A stretch of 64,000 nucleotides of DNA from Archilochus colubris (taxonomy: Eukaryota; Chordata; Aves; Apodiformes; Trochilidae): assembly GCA_023079485.1 (NCBI GenBank), contig CM041083.1, forward strand, positions 156,196,552 through 156,260,551, in the 5' to 3' direction. Below the pieces are notes generated by a model, which saw only the letters and a program-made list of their open reading frames with translations, had not been told where the DNA came from and did not search any database. The position numbers were made by a program, and so were the translations under genes. Below, in pieces: positions 49,337-60,880 of the stretch; the first letter of the stretch is position 1, and each line of letters begins with the position of its first letter.

Positions 49337-49351
49337 CCGCCATCTACTGAC
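49337..49351 (-). promoter_or_regulatory. Candidate CTCF-type motif
   Basis: On the minus strand the sequence reads GTCAGTAGATGGCGG, close to the CTCF core written as CCAGTAGATGGCRC in its T-containing variant. The region around it is otherwise low in GC. Binding is inferred from the motif alone. Confidence 0.35.
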
Positions 49352-49423
49352 TAAACATATTTTTCCTTTTTTATTTTTTTTTCCCTTTTCCTCGGCTGTT
49401 GATGTTGATGTTGTTCTTGTTCT

Positions 49424-49705
49424 TTGTTTCTTTCTACAGGGGGCTCACCTTCTAGAGGGGTTCATTCTGTCCAGTTTATAGTTACAGTCCTGTGTCATGA
49501 GAACATTGTTCTAACCTTTCTAACCTTCTCTGGCGATAGAAGGCTAAACAGTAACGATCCAGGGCCAGTTAGAAGCAAAGAGCACTGTTACAAATTACCT
49601 GTCATGCTCCTGGAGTCAGAAATAGATGGGAAAATTCTTCCTGAGAATGCTGTGCCCCATGAGCTCGTGCAGAATAGGTGGTTTCTAGTAGTAGTAACAT
49701 TCTAG
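49424..49705 (+). other. Candidate 3' terminal exon after a strong acceptor-like site
   Basis: From about 49368 a long pyrimidine-rich tract leads to TTTCTTTCTACAG ending at 49439, close to the vertebrate splice-acceptor consensus. An open frame runs on for about 88 codons to a stop ending at 49705. The protein (with HENIVLTFLTFSGDRRL and LPVMLLESEIDGKILPENAV) matches no family I know. The annotated start at 49424 lies in the pyrimidine tract and is not a real start. It could be a lineage-specific exon or lncRNA exon, or chance. Confidence 0.2.
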
Positions 49706-50559
49706 TAGTGTAATCTCCCAATATATATAGCGAATAGGTATTTAAATCACAGCTCAATGCTCTATGATTAGAAATGACATACATTTCAATCAGATGAATG
49801 TTGCTAATGTATCAGAGCAATTGCTGAATTAAAACCCTGACCTGCATGATTAGTTCACAAACAAGAAATATGGTTGGAGATTTTCAAAATCTGTAGAGGA
49901 CATCAATTCAGAGACTGTGGTACAGAATACAATATCAAAAAGTAAAGCAGTTTCAGTTGTTATTTTTGAAGTCTTAATAGGGTGTCACGGGAGACCATGG
50001 CAAAATACCACACTGGAAGTCCTGCAGAACCTTGTCAGGCAGTCCCCACAAAACACTGAAAGCTTCTCTAGAGGCCACAGTTTCAGAGGTCATTTCTATT
50101 TGTTGTACCTGAGTTAAAGACCATGTTAAAGGATTTCTCCAAGGCTTACTACCCTCTTTAGCTCCTCATACGATTCAGCTGCCCCTTGTGCAAGAGAACC
50201 TGGCACTTCAAACCTGATAGAGACTTTTCAAATAATTAATCCCTTCAAAAACTTTCATGAGAATACTTAATGAGGGTCAGTTATCCAGACTATCTATGCC
50301 ATATAAAAATTCTTTGAGTTTTTCAAAACTGTCTTGAATACGTTTAAATTCATTTACAATAGTGGTTGTATCTTGCAAAACAATTTACATTTCTGAGGAA
50401 AAAAGGTTTTTTGATATATTACGATAGTGCCACATATTTCCAAAAGGGTATGTATTTCTGGGTTTGGTTAGGATTTTTCTTTCTGTTTTGTTTTCTTGTT
50501 TTTTTAATGCTAATAGCTATATTATGCCTAAATGCTTGGACATCATCATGCGATGAGTT

Positions 50560-50972
50560 AAAGACAGGGAGATTTCTTACCAATTACTGTTGCAGTCAAA
50601 ATAGGTTTTACTTGGGGGAAAAATAATTTCATTTATTTTCTATTGAAACAAAAACTGCAATTACTAATTTTGAGTAGTGGAAAACAAAGAAGACAAAACT
50701 AAAACAACACCTTTTCTTCTCTATTTCCTAACATCAACTTAATTCCATCACTACTGAACCCTCTATTCTTACCTTGAACGTTACAGGGAAGTTAGAGAAT
50801 GGGGTTTGCAGTTAGTGCAGAGCATCTCCTCTCTGTCACTCCTTCCTCCTGACACTCCTCACACTCTGCAGTGTGAGTTCTCCATGAGCTACAGTATCTC
50901 CTGTGCCATGCAGCACCTCCTCCTTATTCCCCTCTGACTTTGAAGTTCCCTCTGCCACCCCTGCAGACTAAG
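50560..50972 (-). mobile_element. Avian ERV LTR piece, antisense (family A)
   Basis: Reads as the complement of the same LTR as at 12496. ACCAATTACTGTTGCAGTCA at 50579 is followed by ACTTGGGGGAAAAATAATTT near 50610, with an AATAAA on the minus strand at 50632-50637. Then come GAATGGGGTTTGCAGTTAGT near 50797, CTGTCACTCCTTCCTCC near 50833, the module GCAGCACCTCCTCC near 50909, and TGCCACCCCTGCAG ending about 50968. It keeps the order R/U5 then U3 modules but has lost much of the module array. No internal retroviral region flanks it. Confidence 0.7.
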
Positions 50973-52913
50973 CCTTCCCAAATGCACACAGTAGAAATAG
51001 TAAATAATGATTTAGTTACTTTTTTCCATGAAGCTGTGAATTCACCGTATCTCACCCAAATCCATTCTTTGCTTAAGCTGAAAGTTTTAACTCCAGAACA
51101 TAAAACAAGGTGTCATGGCTCACAAATCTGAAAAAGAATTGAAAGATCTAGCATCACAGATTGTATCTTTGTTAATTAATGTTCAAGTTCCCGTTGTTTT
51201 GACAACTTTTTTTCTTTTTAATGATCCAGAAGACAAACATTGCTGAATATTGAGAAGGTGATTAAATACATTACTGTCCCTGGCTGTCAGCCCTAGATGG
51301 CTTTGTCAAGTTACTATTGTCAAGTTACTATTTCTGATGGAGGGATTGTAAAAAAACCAAAAAGTAAGATAGCTCCACAGTCCCATCAGGTCATGTTACA
51401 GATTTTTATTTTTAACTGATGCAGTTCAATATGCACAACATCCTCTGAAGTGAAAGGTATGATGTAAGGATTATAACTTCCATTGCGTTATCCCTGATCT
51501 GTGGGTCTTGCTCTAAGACTTGGTCTTAGTGCACTTATGACTTGAAGTCATTGTACAGTGACTATCTTGCAATGGTTTAAAAGCTATTGAAGATCTAAAT
51601 ATTGCATGTAAACAAAATCTTTTTTCAGTAATTTCTGTTTCAATAATTCTCTGCAGTTTTCCAGGAGTCTCACTGTGAAAATTTAAACTTGTCTACACGA
51701 TGTCTACACCAAGATATTCATAATATTTTTTCATACAGATAGTTAATACAGAGTGTGTATTTATTGCAGAGACAAAGAGTATCATACACAGTCTAATAGA
51801 ATATCTCACAGGTCAAAGTAAAGTTTGAGTATATGCTGGGAAATTCTGTTGCCTAGACAAACCTACAGACACTTCCTAATCCAACTTGATCCCTCTTTGA
51901 AGCAGCAGTCTTCCTATGCAGATGGTGAAAGGAGGCTGATCACAGTAATGGAGATAATGAGTGTGGAAACCTGGGAGGGATGAATTGGTGACTACACGAC
52001 TTTTCTCAGATCTCTCAGAAAGCCTGTGGCTGAGCTTGGATTTGGTTTAGATAATGCAACTATAATTAAATCATATCCCTACAGCGTGTGGAAGGATTAT
52101 TGACAGCTGAACATCACTGCAGTTGTTTTTTGACTGAGTAGGTAAGCATTGTCTTGTCCTTCTAAACAGAAGGAAAACTAGAGCTGTAAGAAAAAAGAGT
52201 TAAATCAAAGCTACATGAAAATAAATTTCTCCATTTTGTGCTAGTTTTGCATCGTGCAATCAGTGAAGGAAAAAAAAAAGAGAGAGGAGAGGGAAAAGCT
52301 AAGAAGTTAGATCCTTTTTTTTTTTTTTCCTGAAATATTTGAGTTTTAAGATGAAAATCGACAAACCTACACTGAGACCATCTGCTCAGTGGGCTGGAGA
52401 AAATTGTAGAAGGTTGGTAGATTATTTATCTAATTTTGTCACAAACAGCAAGCAAGTAAGGTAAGTGACAATAAAGGTGGAATGTAACAGTATTGAAGTG
52501 TGTGTTGTTACTCAGGGGTAATAAAAAAAGGAAAGGGAAGTGATACGAAGTATCAAAGCCAGAAATAAGCTATTCTAGAAAGGATGGTACATTATATGCT
52601 AAACTTTTGCAATGGTATTAATTGAAAGCCCTCTTGGCATCTGTCATTTTCTCACAACAGATTTCCTCTGTCAATCATTATATTTAAAGTTCTTTAATTA
52701 CAAGACTTAATCAGACTAGCAACAGCAACACTGAATAGTTTCCTACTTATAGATTACATCGTTGCATAACAGGATTATGATTAAGTGACACTAATAGGTA
52801 TTTCACAGGGCTGCTGTAAACAAGTAATATTTGGTACTTCAGAAATTAAATAGTGGTAGAGATAATTTTTAAATAAAAAAGGAATTATCATTGCATCAAA
52901 ATGAATTAGCATT

Positions 52914-52935
52914 ACTAGTATACTAGTATACTAGT
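52914..52935. repeat. 22-bp perfect palindrome, tandem ACTAGTAT
   Basis: ACTAGTAT is repeated so that 22 bases equal their own reverse complement. Read directly. Confidence 0.9.
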
Positions 52936-54388
52936 TAGAGAAAAAGGTAATATCTAGTCAGAGCACTTGCTGTATTGGCAAATACAGAAACTATTACACA
53001 CGCAAAAATAGTTAAGAAATGGTATTAGATATCAGAAAAAGAAGATATTTGAAAATTCTAAATGAAAATTTTTGCCTTTGGTAAATACTGATTGGCTAAA
53101 AATACTGTTTCATCAAATTTGTTTTTAAGGTATTGCTCAACTACTCTGCTTGAAAAAAGCAAGTTTTCTTTTGAATGTCTTTTAAATTCAAATATTAAAA
53201 TGAGGTATTTTAACAACTTTATAAAAAAAATTCTGATGTGTTCAAAGCAAAACATTTGATAAAATACCTTACTAAGCAATAGCGTGATTATCTATTTTTT
53301 TATTTTCTTCTATACTAAAGTTGATGGAATATGAATAGACAGATGTACTGGTTTATCCAAAAAGAGAGTAGATGCTTTATAAAATAATGTCTTTTATTTC
53401 AAATAGTAATAGCCTGAAACATTTGTATATTCAACATACAAAGACAAATATGCTAACAGAAATACCAGCGCTAGTTATTAACTGTTCCAAGAATTCTGTT
53501 CATTTTTCAAGCTGTATTCCTAAGGAAAATTTCTTTCATATGTTGTTGAATGTTAATAAAGGGAAACATAACTTCAGTGTGTCTACAGCACTATGAATGT
53601 ATGACAGGTTTAAAATACATAATAATGTAAAATATTCAATAATAGAATATATGCACATTAATGCATAATATAACCTGCATAATACTTTCTTTCTTAAAGA
53701 GTCAAATTTTAAGCAGCTGTATGTCACATACGGATGTTGGGCAGGTTGTTTGCTGGTTTGTTTTTAAAAAATGAAACACTAAAACTGAAGCTAATTTCTC
53801 CAAGCATAGGAATTTTAGGATGCACGTACTGTCAGACAATTTCAAAATGTTCAAGGAAATCATGTGTTTTCCTCAGAAGCTTGTAGAATAGTTATTGCAT
53901 TGCACTGTTTTGGTTTGTATTAAAGTTTTCAATTAGAGCTTTCAAAATAATGCACAAAAAATTAAATACTCCATCTGTAAAATTAAAGTTTTTCTTCAAT
54001 AGTACACAAAAACACTATTCCTGTTGACATCCCACTTTGGATAATTGGCAAAAGCTTCTCAGTCTCAAAATACGCTATATTTTATTTGCCATTTCTTTTG
54101 ATAGCTAGAGTTAATTCATTTAGAGATTGATGTGAAGATTAACTTCCCACAGTGAAATTTTCAAATGACTGATTTCCAGACCACTTATGATGAAACAACT
54201 CCAGAAACAAAATTATTCACAGGGATAAGTCATTAGAAAATAAATATAGTCTGAACTAAAACCACTTTTATGTTGGTGCCGAAAACAAATACCACGGAGG
54301 CTGAAGGTCAAGACTAAATCTAATTATTACAAAAACAAATTATAAGAAAATATTAAGTCTTTGGAAAATTATTTTGCTCTATATACAT

Positions 54389-54408
54389 AGAGAGAGAGAG
54401 AGAGAGAG
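54389..54408 (+). repeat. (AG)10 microsatellite
   Basis: Ten AG units without interruption. Confidence 0.95.
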
Positions 54409-55981
54409 CAAGCGCAATGTTAGTTGCATCAGTCTGCCTTGTCCACCTGCTTTCCCCAAATGTATGCAGCATATATTAAATTTTAATGTTCATTTTTAGA
54501 GAGGAGATACTTGAAATGGTGGTATTCAAGTTCAATTGGTGGAATGCTGAGGGAAATTTTTCAATAGGAGTGTTGGCTGGTACCACTATAATAAATCAAC
54601 AGAACACTTTAGTCAACACTTCATTTGTTGAGAAGAAGAATCAAGCACACACTTTTCTTCTTCTTGTCATGAGGAATAAATATCCCATTTATTTCCTGGG
54701 CATTTCAAGAGGTGCCAGACACCTGTACTGTTTAGATCGAACATTAGTCATTTCAGCTCCTGTGCGTCTTTTCATTTACAGCATCTTCCTCTTTTCAGTT
54801 CAAATCACTAATACCATTACCTGCAACAAAAGGCATCAAGAGTTGGCCTGACAGTATTCTGTTTCCTATGTAATCAGCAAAATATTTGGATTTTTAAATT
54901 ATTTATCATTTATGCTACAGTCCATTTTTCTCACAATCTGTCGCTCACAGCAGTGATTTTTTTCCCTATGGATTAAGAAGAAAATAATCTTTAAGCAATA
55001 TTGCTAAATTAATTTTTTTGTATATATGTTACTGACAAGGCCACACTCTGTCTCATCTTTATAAAACAATATCTAATAAAAATAGAAGGAAAAAAATGAG
55101 CTTCACTCTTTGCATACTGTATAGCTGTAACTTTTCTGCCAACACTTGATTGGCAGCAATGAGAACAATTTCATATAATTTCAATAGCTCACAAAGCATT
55201 GGTTCAAGAATATCCAGAGATATCAGAGGCTTAAGCTATACCTTGTAATGCTCAGCCTTCTCCTACTGTAAATATAGGCCAGTTATATAAGCAAACAGTA
55301 TTTCTTGGAGGAGAGAATTAAAAATTATTTAAAGGTAGACAACCAAGGTTACAGACATATCAAATTCCTAAAATATAATTATCATTAAAAGCCTTTTCCT
55401 TTGATGAGGCAACTGGGAGGCTAGCTGGTTGCTTGCAGATTTGCTGACACCTGACTTACATATTGTGGTTTTCAAGTTTTGCCCCAGTAGCTGTGGATAT
55501 TGTGTTGCGTACTGCTCCCTCTTTGCTACTTATTCCCATGCCACCACTCCACCAGCAGCATCTGTTGCTTCCAGCTTTTAGGCAGACTACCTTTAGCAAA
55601 GGGCACAGAAAATCCTACATAACAGAAATTCTTAAATACCTTTTCACTCTTCACAGTATATTTATAATTTTTTGGTAAAGTCTCCTTAGTTCCTTCAGAC
55701 AAAAACTTTTACATTCTAGCTCTGGATCCTTTTGCCCAAGATTGGAGAGACTGCTCACTCAAGGCCCAGAAAGAAACAGTGAGAACAGACTGCTGTGCAC
55801 TATGATCTTCATAAAATACACATATTTTTAGGAGAGAAATTCTTCACAGAATCACAGAATGTTAGGGGTTGGAAGGAACCTCAAGAGATCAATGAGTCCA
55901 ACCTTCCTGCCAGGCCAGGATCACCTAAAGTTGGTCACACAGGAACATGTCCAGGCAGATTTTTAATATCTCTAGAGGAGA

Positions 55982-56413
55982 TTACACAACCTCACTGGAC
56001 AGACTGTGCCAGTGTTCTGTCACTCTCACAGTGAAAAAGCTTTTTCTTCTATTTCCGTGCAACCTCCTATGGTCCATATTGCACCTGATACCACTAGTCC
56101 TGTCATTAAAAATCACTGAGAAGAGCCTGGCTCCATCCTCCTGGCACTTTCCCTTTAAATATTTATAAACATTTATGAGGTTACCCCTCATTCTCCTTTT
56201 CTCCAAGCAGAAGAGACACAGCTCCCTCAGCCTTTCCTTATAAGACTGTTGTTCCACTCCCTTCATCATTTTTGTTGCTCTGTGTTGGACTCTTTCAAGC
56301 CATTCCCTGTCTTTCTTGAACAGAGGTGCCCAGAACTGGACACAATATTCCAGATGCTGCCTCATCAGTGCAGTGTAGAGGGGGAGGAGAACCTCTCTCG
56401 ACCTACTAACCAC
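55982..56413 (-). pseudogene. CR1 ORF2 C-terminal fragment (143 codons)
   Basis: Encodes the CR1 C-terminal region after RT. Readable pieces are [20 protein letters not shown] near residues 8-27, [20 protein letters not shown] at 28-47, [20 protein letters not shown] at 59-78 and [10 protein letters not shown] near 80-89, then [18 protein letters not shown] at the end. It matches the frame at 6207 in order and spacing but is much more diverged. Confidence 0.85.
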
Positions 56414-56640
56414 CCGCCTTCTAATGCACTACAGGAAGCCATTGGCCCTCTTGGCCACAAGGACACATTGCTGGCTCATGGTCACACTTCCATCCACCAG
56501 GACCCTCAGGTCTCTAATAAGCCAGTTCCCAACCTTTACTGGTATATAGGGTTGTCCTTTCCCAGGTGCAAGACCCTACACTTGCCCTTGTTATATTTCA
56601 TTAAATTTCTCCCTTCATAACTCTCTAGCCTGTGTAGGTC

Positions 56641-56871
56641 TCACTGAATGGCAGCACAGCTTTCTGGAGTGTTAGCCACTCCACTCAACTTTGTGTCATC
56701 AACAAACTTGCTGACAGTGCACTCTGTTCCCTCATCCAGGTCACTGATGAATATATTGAATAGCACTGGTCCCAGCACCAACGCCTGAGGGACTCCACTA
56801 GATGCAGACCTCCAACCACACTCTGTCCCATTGGCCACAACTCTCTGACTTCTTTCTATTAACCAGTTCAC
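56641..56871 (-). pseudogene. CR1 RT core fragment with intact FVDD box
   Basis: A 76-codon remnant of the palm of the CR1 reverse transcriptase. [20 protein letters not shown] at residues 26-45 is the VPQGSVLGP block with two changes. [11 protein letters not shown] contains the catalytic Asp pair at residues 58-59 (plus-strand 56695-56700). The preceding motif A survives in a separate piece at 56950-56970 (-), reading LDFNKAF. Confidence 0.9.
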
Positions 56872-58681
56872 TATTCACCTCATTACCTGACCATTCAGAC
56901 CACATTTTCGCAGTTTAGCTGCAAGGATGGTATGAGAGACAATGGTGTTAAATGCTTTATTGAAATCTAAATAAATGACATTAACTACACTACCATCATC
57001 TATCCACCTGGTGATGTCTTTATAAGGGCAATCAGGTTAGTTAAACATGATTTCTCCTTGGTAAGACAATGTTGACTGCTCCTAATGACATTCTTTCCCT
57101 TGGTATGTCTAGAGAAAGCACCAAGGATAAGTTGTTCCATCACCTTTCCAGGTATGGAGGTGAGGCTGACTGGTCTATAGTTACCAGGGCCATCCCTCTT
57201 ACCCTCTCTGAAGACCAGAGTGATATTTGCTTTCCTCCAGTCCTCAGGTGACTCTCGTGTTCCTCACAACCTATGAAAGATGATGGACAGAGGCCTAGAA
57301 ATCACTCCTGCCAGCTACCTCAGCAACCATGGGTGAACCCCATCAAGACCCTTAGATTTATGGATGTCCACATTGCTTGATTAATCCCTAACCCAGTACT
57401 CATCAACCAAGGCAGACTCTTCCTTCATTTCAACTTCCTCTGAGGCCTCAGGGATCTGGGGCTTCTAAGGACAGTCTCCAGATGTATAGACAGAGACATA
57501 GAAAACATTCTGCACTCTTTATATCCTCTGTCACTAGGATATCCACTTCACTCAGCAGTGGACCTATATTGCTTGTAGTGCTACTTTTCAATAGCAGCTT
57601 AGCTTGCTGATTCCTGTAACCTATTTTTAAGTACATACAGAATGAATTTAGGAAGAGTTCTGGCATCCAAAATCTCTCAAAAGTAGCTATGCCATTAACT
57701 ACATTTTTTTTTTATGTGTGAGGGAACAGAATATGAAACTTTATTACTGCCTTGCTTTCACAGAGGGATGAAGAATGCAATTCATTGTATTATATTAATG
57801 AAGACTCAATGTACACCAGAGGACTGTGGAAAAATAAAAGGAAGCTTTTAAAATTTCATAATTAATTATAATGATATGGGCTGATGAGAAAGCTGTAAAA
57901 GAAGAACAACAGGGATAGCAGAATGGATAGTGCATCTGAAAGTCACAGACAGACCTAAAAGCAAACGATAATATTGATTCAGATCAGAATATCCCATGAC
58001 TGTCTCTAGTTTTTCTATGTAGATAGCTCTTTAAAGTACAAAAAAAAATATAAACCTGAAAGTCAGCATGGCAAAAATTAGATGTACTTTTGAAAAAAAT
58101 GGTAGAAAGCCTTTTCTCTTTCTCACACATTTGAGGACTCTCAGAAAAGGAAAAATAGAAGATGGAGGATTGAAATATTCAGAAAGATTGATAAGAGGCT
58201 GTCTTAGTTTCCTTGATACTCTCTTCTTTGTGTTCCATTAGGCTTACTGTGTCCTTAGTTGATGAGTCAGAAGAACTTGAAACTACTCAACCAACCATAA
58301 GAAACAGCCTAACACTGTTCCTCTGTTGTCTTTTCTCATATATGAATGTTCCTCCCCGTCTCTCACTGTCATTTGTCTTCTAGCTCCTTTTTAGCAGCTT
58401 CTGAGACTCTACTGAATGGAGAAATGACCTGACCAGTTTTTGTTGAGAACCAGGAAGGTCAGCCAGACCATATCACAAACCAGGGAAATGAGCCAGAGAT
58501 GAGTTGGCAGAACGACTGTCAGCAGCAATTGTCTTACACCACCAGAATTAGTCTCACATTTAATACTTCTGTCTCTGTGTGTGTTGCATTAAAAATGGTA
58601 CTTTATATATGGAGAAAAGGTGCTTTTAATTACGATTCTCTTTCTTAGAAATAGCCTTGAATTGAACTTAGGGGTGATTTG

Positions 58682-58756
58682 CCTCTCCTTCTCCCTCCCC
58701 CTCTCCTTACCCCTCTTCATCCCCCTCTCCCTCCTCTCCCTTCCTCTTTTTTCTTT
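58682..58756 (+). repeat. Polypyrimidine tract
   Basis: Seventy-five bases of C and T with A only at 58709 and 58719, with irregular CTCC units. Confidence 0.9.
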
Positions 58757-60840
58757 ATAACTACTTTATTTTAAAACACTCTAAGATTCTTTTTATATAG
58801 TTTTAGGGTTTTTTTTAATTTTTTGTATTGTTAATAATTGTCCAAATTTTACTAATTTACAGCTATGTTTTTCAGATTGTTCTGTGAAATGTATTCAAAA
58901 CTTGAATATTTGTTTAATGTTGAGCCACTGTATGATACTTTGATCCTTTGTCTCTCTCATTTTTTGCCTTAAATAAACATGACACAATTTAATCTCGTAT
59001 GTATTTTGATCATTGATTGAATGTCTGACACAGACTTCACCTTATTCATCACATCCAAGATAAAAGAGGTGGCTGTTAACATCTAGCCTAGCTGCCATAA
59101 TTGCTTTGTTTCACATTCTATCAGTTGTTTATTACCCTGCTTTTTCTTCAACCTCATCCCTCCTGAAAATCACCTGTTTTTTTTCTCTCAATAAGCTTGC
59201 AAGGATTTCAGTAACCTCAGGCCTCTACAAATTACTTAGAAGTAAGGCCTGTTCATTTCACTAATGCACAAAGTTTCAGTACAAGCATTGTTCCATTCCA
59301 CCTGGATGTTAGGAAACCTCAAACATTTGTGCATGGTTCTGTACATATATCTACTGATATTTCTTTTTGTTTCTTTATTTTTGAAGCAAAATAGATCACT
59401 CATTCGTGATATCCTTTGCCATTACTGCTAATACTATCCAGTCTTTGCTCTGTTTCCAGAGAGCTTAGAAAGTTGTAGGTGGAAACACATTTTCTATCTT
59501 AACACATAAAATGTTGGCTAAGCTCTAGAAATTGATCTAGTTTTCATTTGAGATAACTAGAGAAAAGGTACATCCTTTCAATACCCATCAATACCACTTC
59601 TCTTAGCTTGCTGAAGTGAATCACCTTCTGCATGTGCTTACATCCTCTATTAGCCATATCTGTAACCTCAATAACTAGCTTAGACTGATAGTCACTCTGA
59701 ATAGCAAAACTTCATTGGACAAGTCACAGATTCTAATTTTGCACCTTGTTGCTCTCATAATTATTTCCTCTCAACAAAGATGTTGGTTTTGTTAGAATCT
59801 TAAAGAAAGCTTATTTGCAACAAATTTATCCCTTCCTTTTTCTTAGGAAAAAAAATCTAACAGCAAACACAAAAGAAAAAAAATAGTAATGTAGCCTTAA
59901 TGAAAAAGATACTGCATTTGCAATTACATTTATTGCAAGTTGAAATCCTCTGGCTCTGAACTTTTCTTACCAAATTTAAGTTAATTAAAATCCATTAGAA
60001 TTAAAACAAAAAAAGCACACAAAATCCACCATGCTAAGTATCCATTGTGTTATGCTGGGAGTAGCACCAAACTTTCTTCCCAAAGTAGCTGGTTTAGGTT
60101 TAGTTTTCATTCTGCTGACAGTGTTTCTGCTGATTGTCAGGAAGTTTTGTATAATAACCGCAATAAGCACCTGCAGGAACCTACAGATATTTTTGACAGT
60201 AGCGGAATCTCAGATCTTCCTGTGTACTATTTAGCTGCCTCATTATCAGATTTTAGAGGAGCTTTATTTACCCAGCTGATGGGTACTTAGTTCCTGATGG
60301 AACTAAGGCATGGAACATGTTATCTTCCTGTGGCTGCAGCTGAACCAAGGTAGAAAGTGGCTCCTTCTGCCCCATGACACCAGCTTTTCTCCTCTTTTTT
60401 GCAAAAGGTTATCTTTACATACACTATTTAAATCTTCTACAAAGTATCTATTTTATACCTGGTTCTGTCAAAAGCTCTGCTGTTGAAAGTCTTCTGTTAG
60501 AGCCCAGATCATCTTGGATTTGTAAACTCTGAGGTGTTCAGTTAACATAGCAGATCTAAGAAGACAGTGATTCATAACTGGGTGCAAGCAGAGGTCAATG
60601 CTATTTCATTCTGGTGCAACAGAAAGCAGAGAAATATAATTGATTGCAGTCTAGGCTCAGTATTATAAAAAAAAAAAAAAGAGAGTTTCCTACCACAAAC
60701 CATTTATTTTTCATTACAATAAAGCTTACAGCCATGGAAGCCTGATGGTAAAATCTAACTGTAAAGATCCAAGTGTCCATTCCTTCAGGTTACTAGTAAG
60801 AAGATAATGCTAATTATCTTTACAGTTTTGTATAAAATAC

Positions 60841-60880
60841 ATAATAAAATAAAATAAAATAAATAATAAAATAAATAAAT
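60841..60880 (+). repeat. ATAAA/ATAA simple repeat
   Basis: An A/T-only stretch built from ATAAA and ATAA units, read directly. Confidence 0.9.

Larger units (their letters stand above)
45741..50559. other. Unassigned AT-rich DNA with two candidate functional sites
   Basis: No repeat family recognised. A21 run at 47300-47320. The frame at 46363-46545 (-) and the sites at 49337-49439 are listed separately. Confidence 0.5.
50973..55844. other. Unassigned AT-rich DNA
   Basis: No gene or interspersed repeat recognised. It contains a 14-bp direct tandem (TGTCAAGTTACTAT at 51304-51331), a palindrome at 52914-52935 and an (AG)10 at 54389-54408. The 121-codon frame at 54486-54851 (+) has no motif. 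Confidence 0.55.
55845..57670 (-). mobile_element. CR1 LINE, long antisense copy (~1.8 kb)
   Basis: The 3' tail appears as CACAGAATCACAGAAT at 55845-55860, followed by GGGGTTGGAAGGAACCTCAA near 55866. The antisense 3' UTR and the ORF2 C-terminus (55982-56413) come next, then the RT domain (about 56640-57250) and some sequence before it. The octamer is of the ATTCTGTG type, unlike the ATTCTATG of the copies at 6190 and 36239, so it belongs to another subfamily, probably older. The endonuclease domain is not present. The left end in transcript sense is soft, about 57670, just before a T10 run. Multiple stops and shifts break ORF2, yet RT motif A and the catalytic box are both legible. Confidence 0.92.

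Noticed and set aside
54268..54290. TTGGTGCCGAAAAC resembling a retroviral primer site
   Set aside because: No LTR end, TATA or poly-A signal stands beside it, and only the first dozen bases fit.
54486..54851. 121-codon plus-strand frame
   Set aside because: No motif, hydrophobic composition like other chance frames, no supporting signals.
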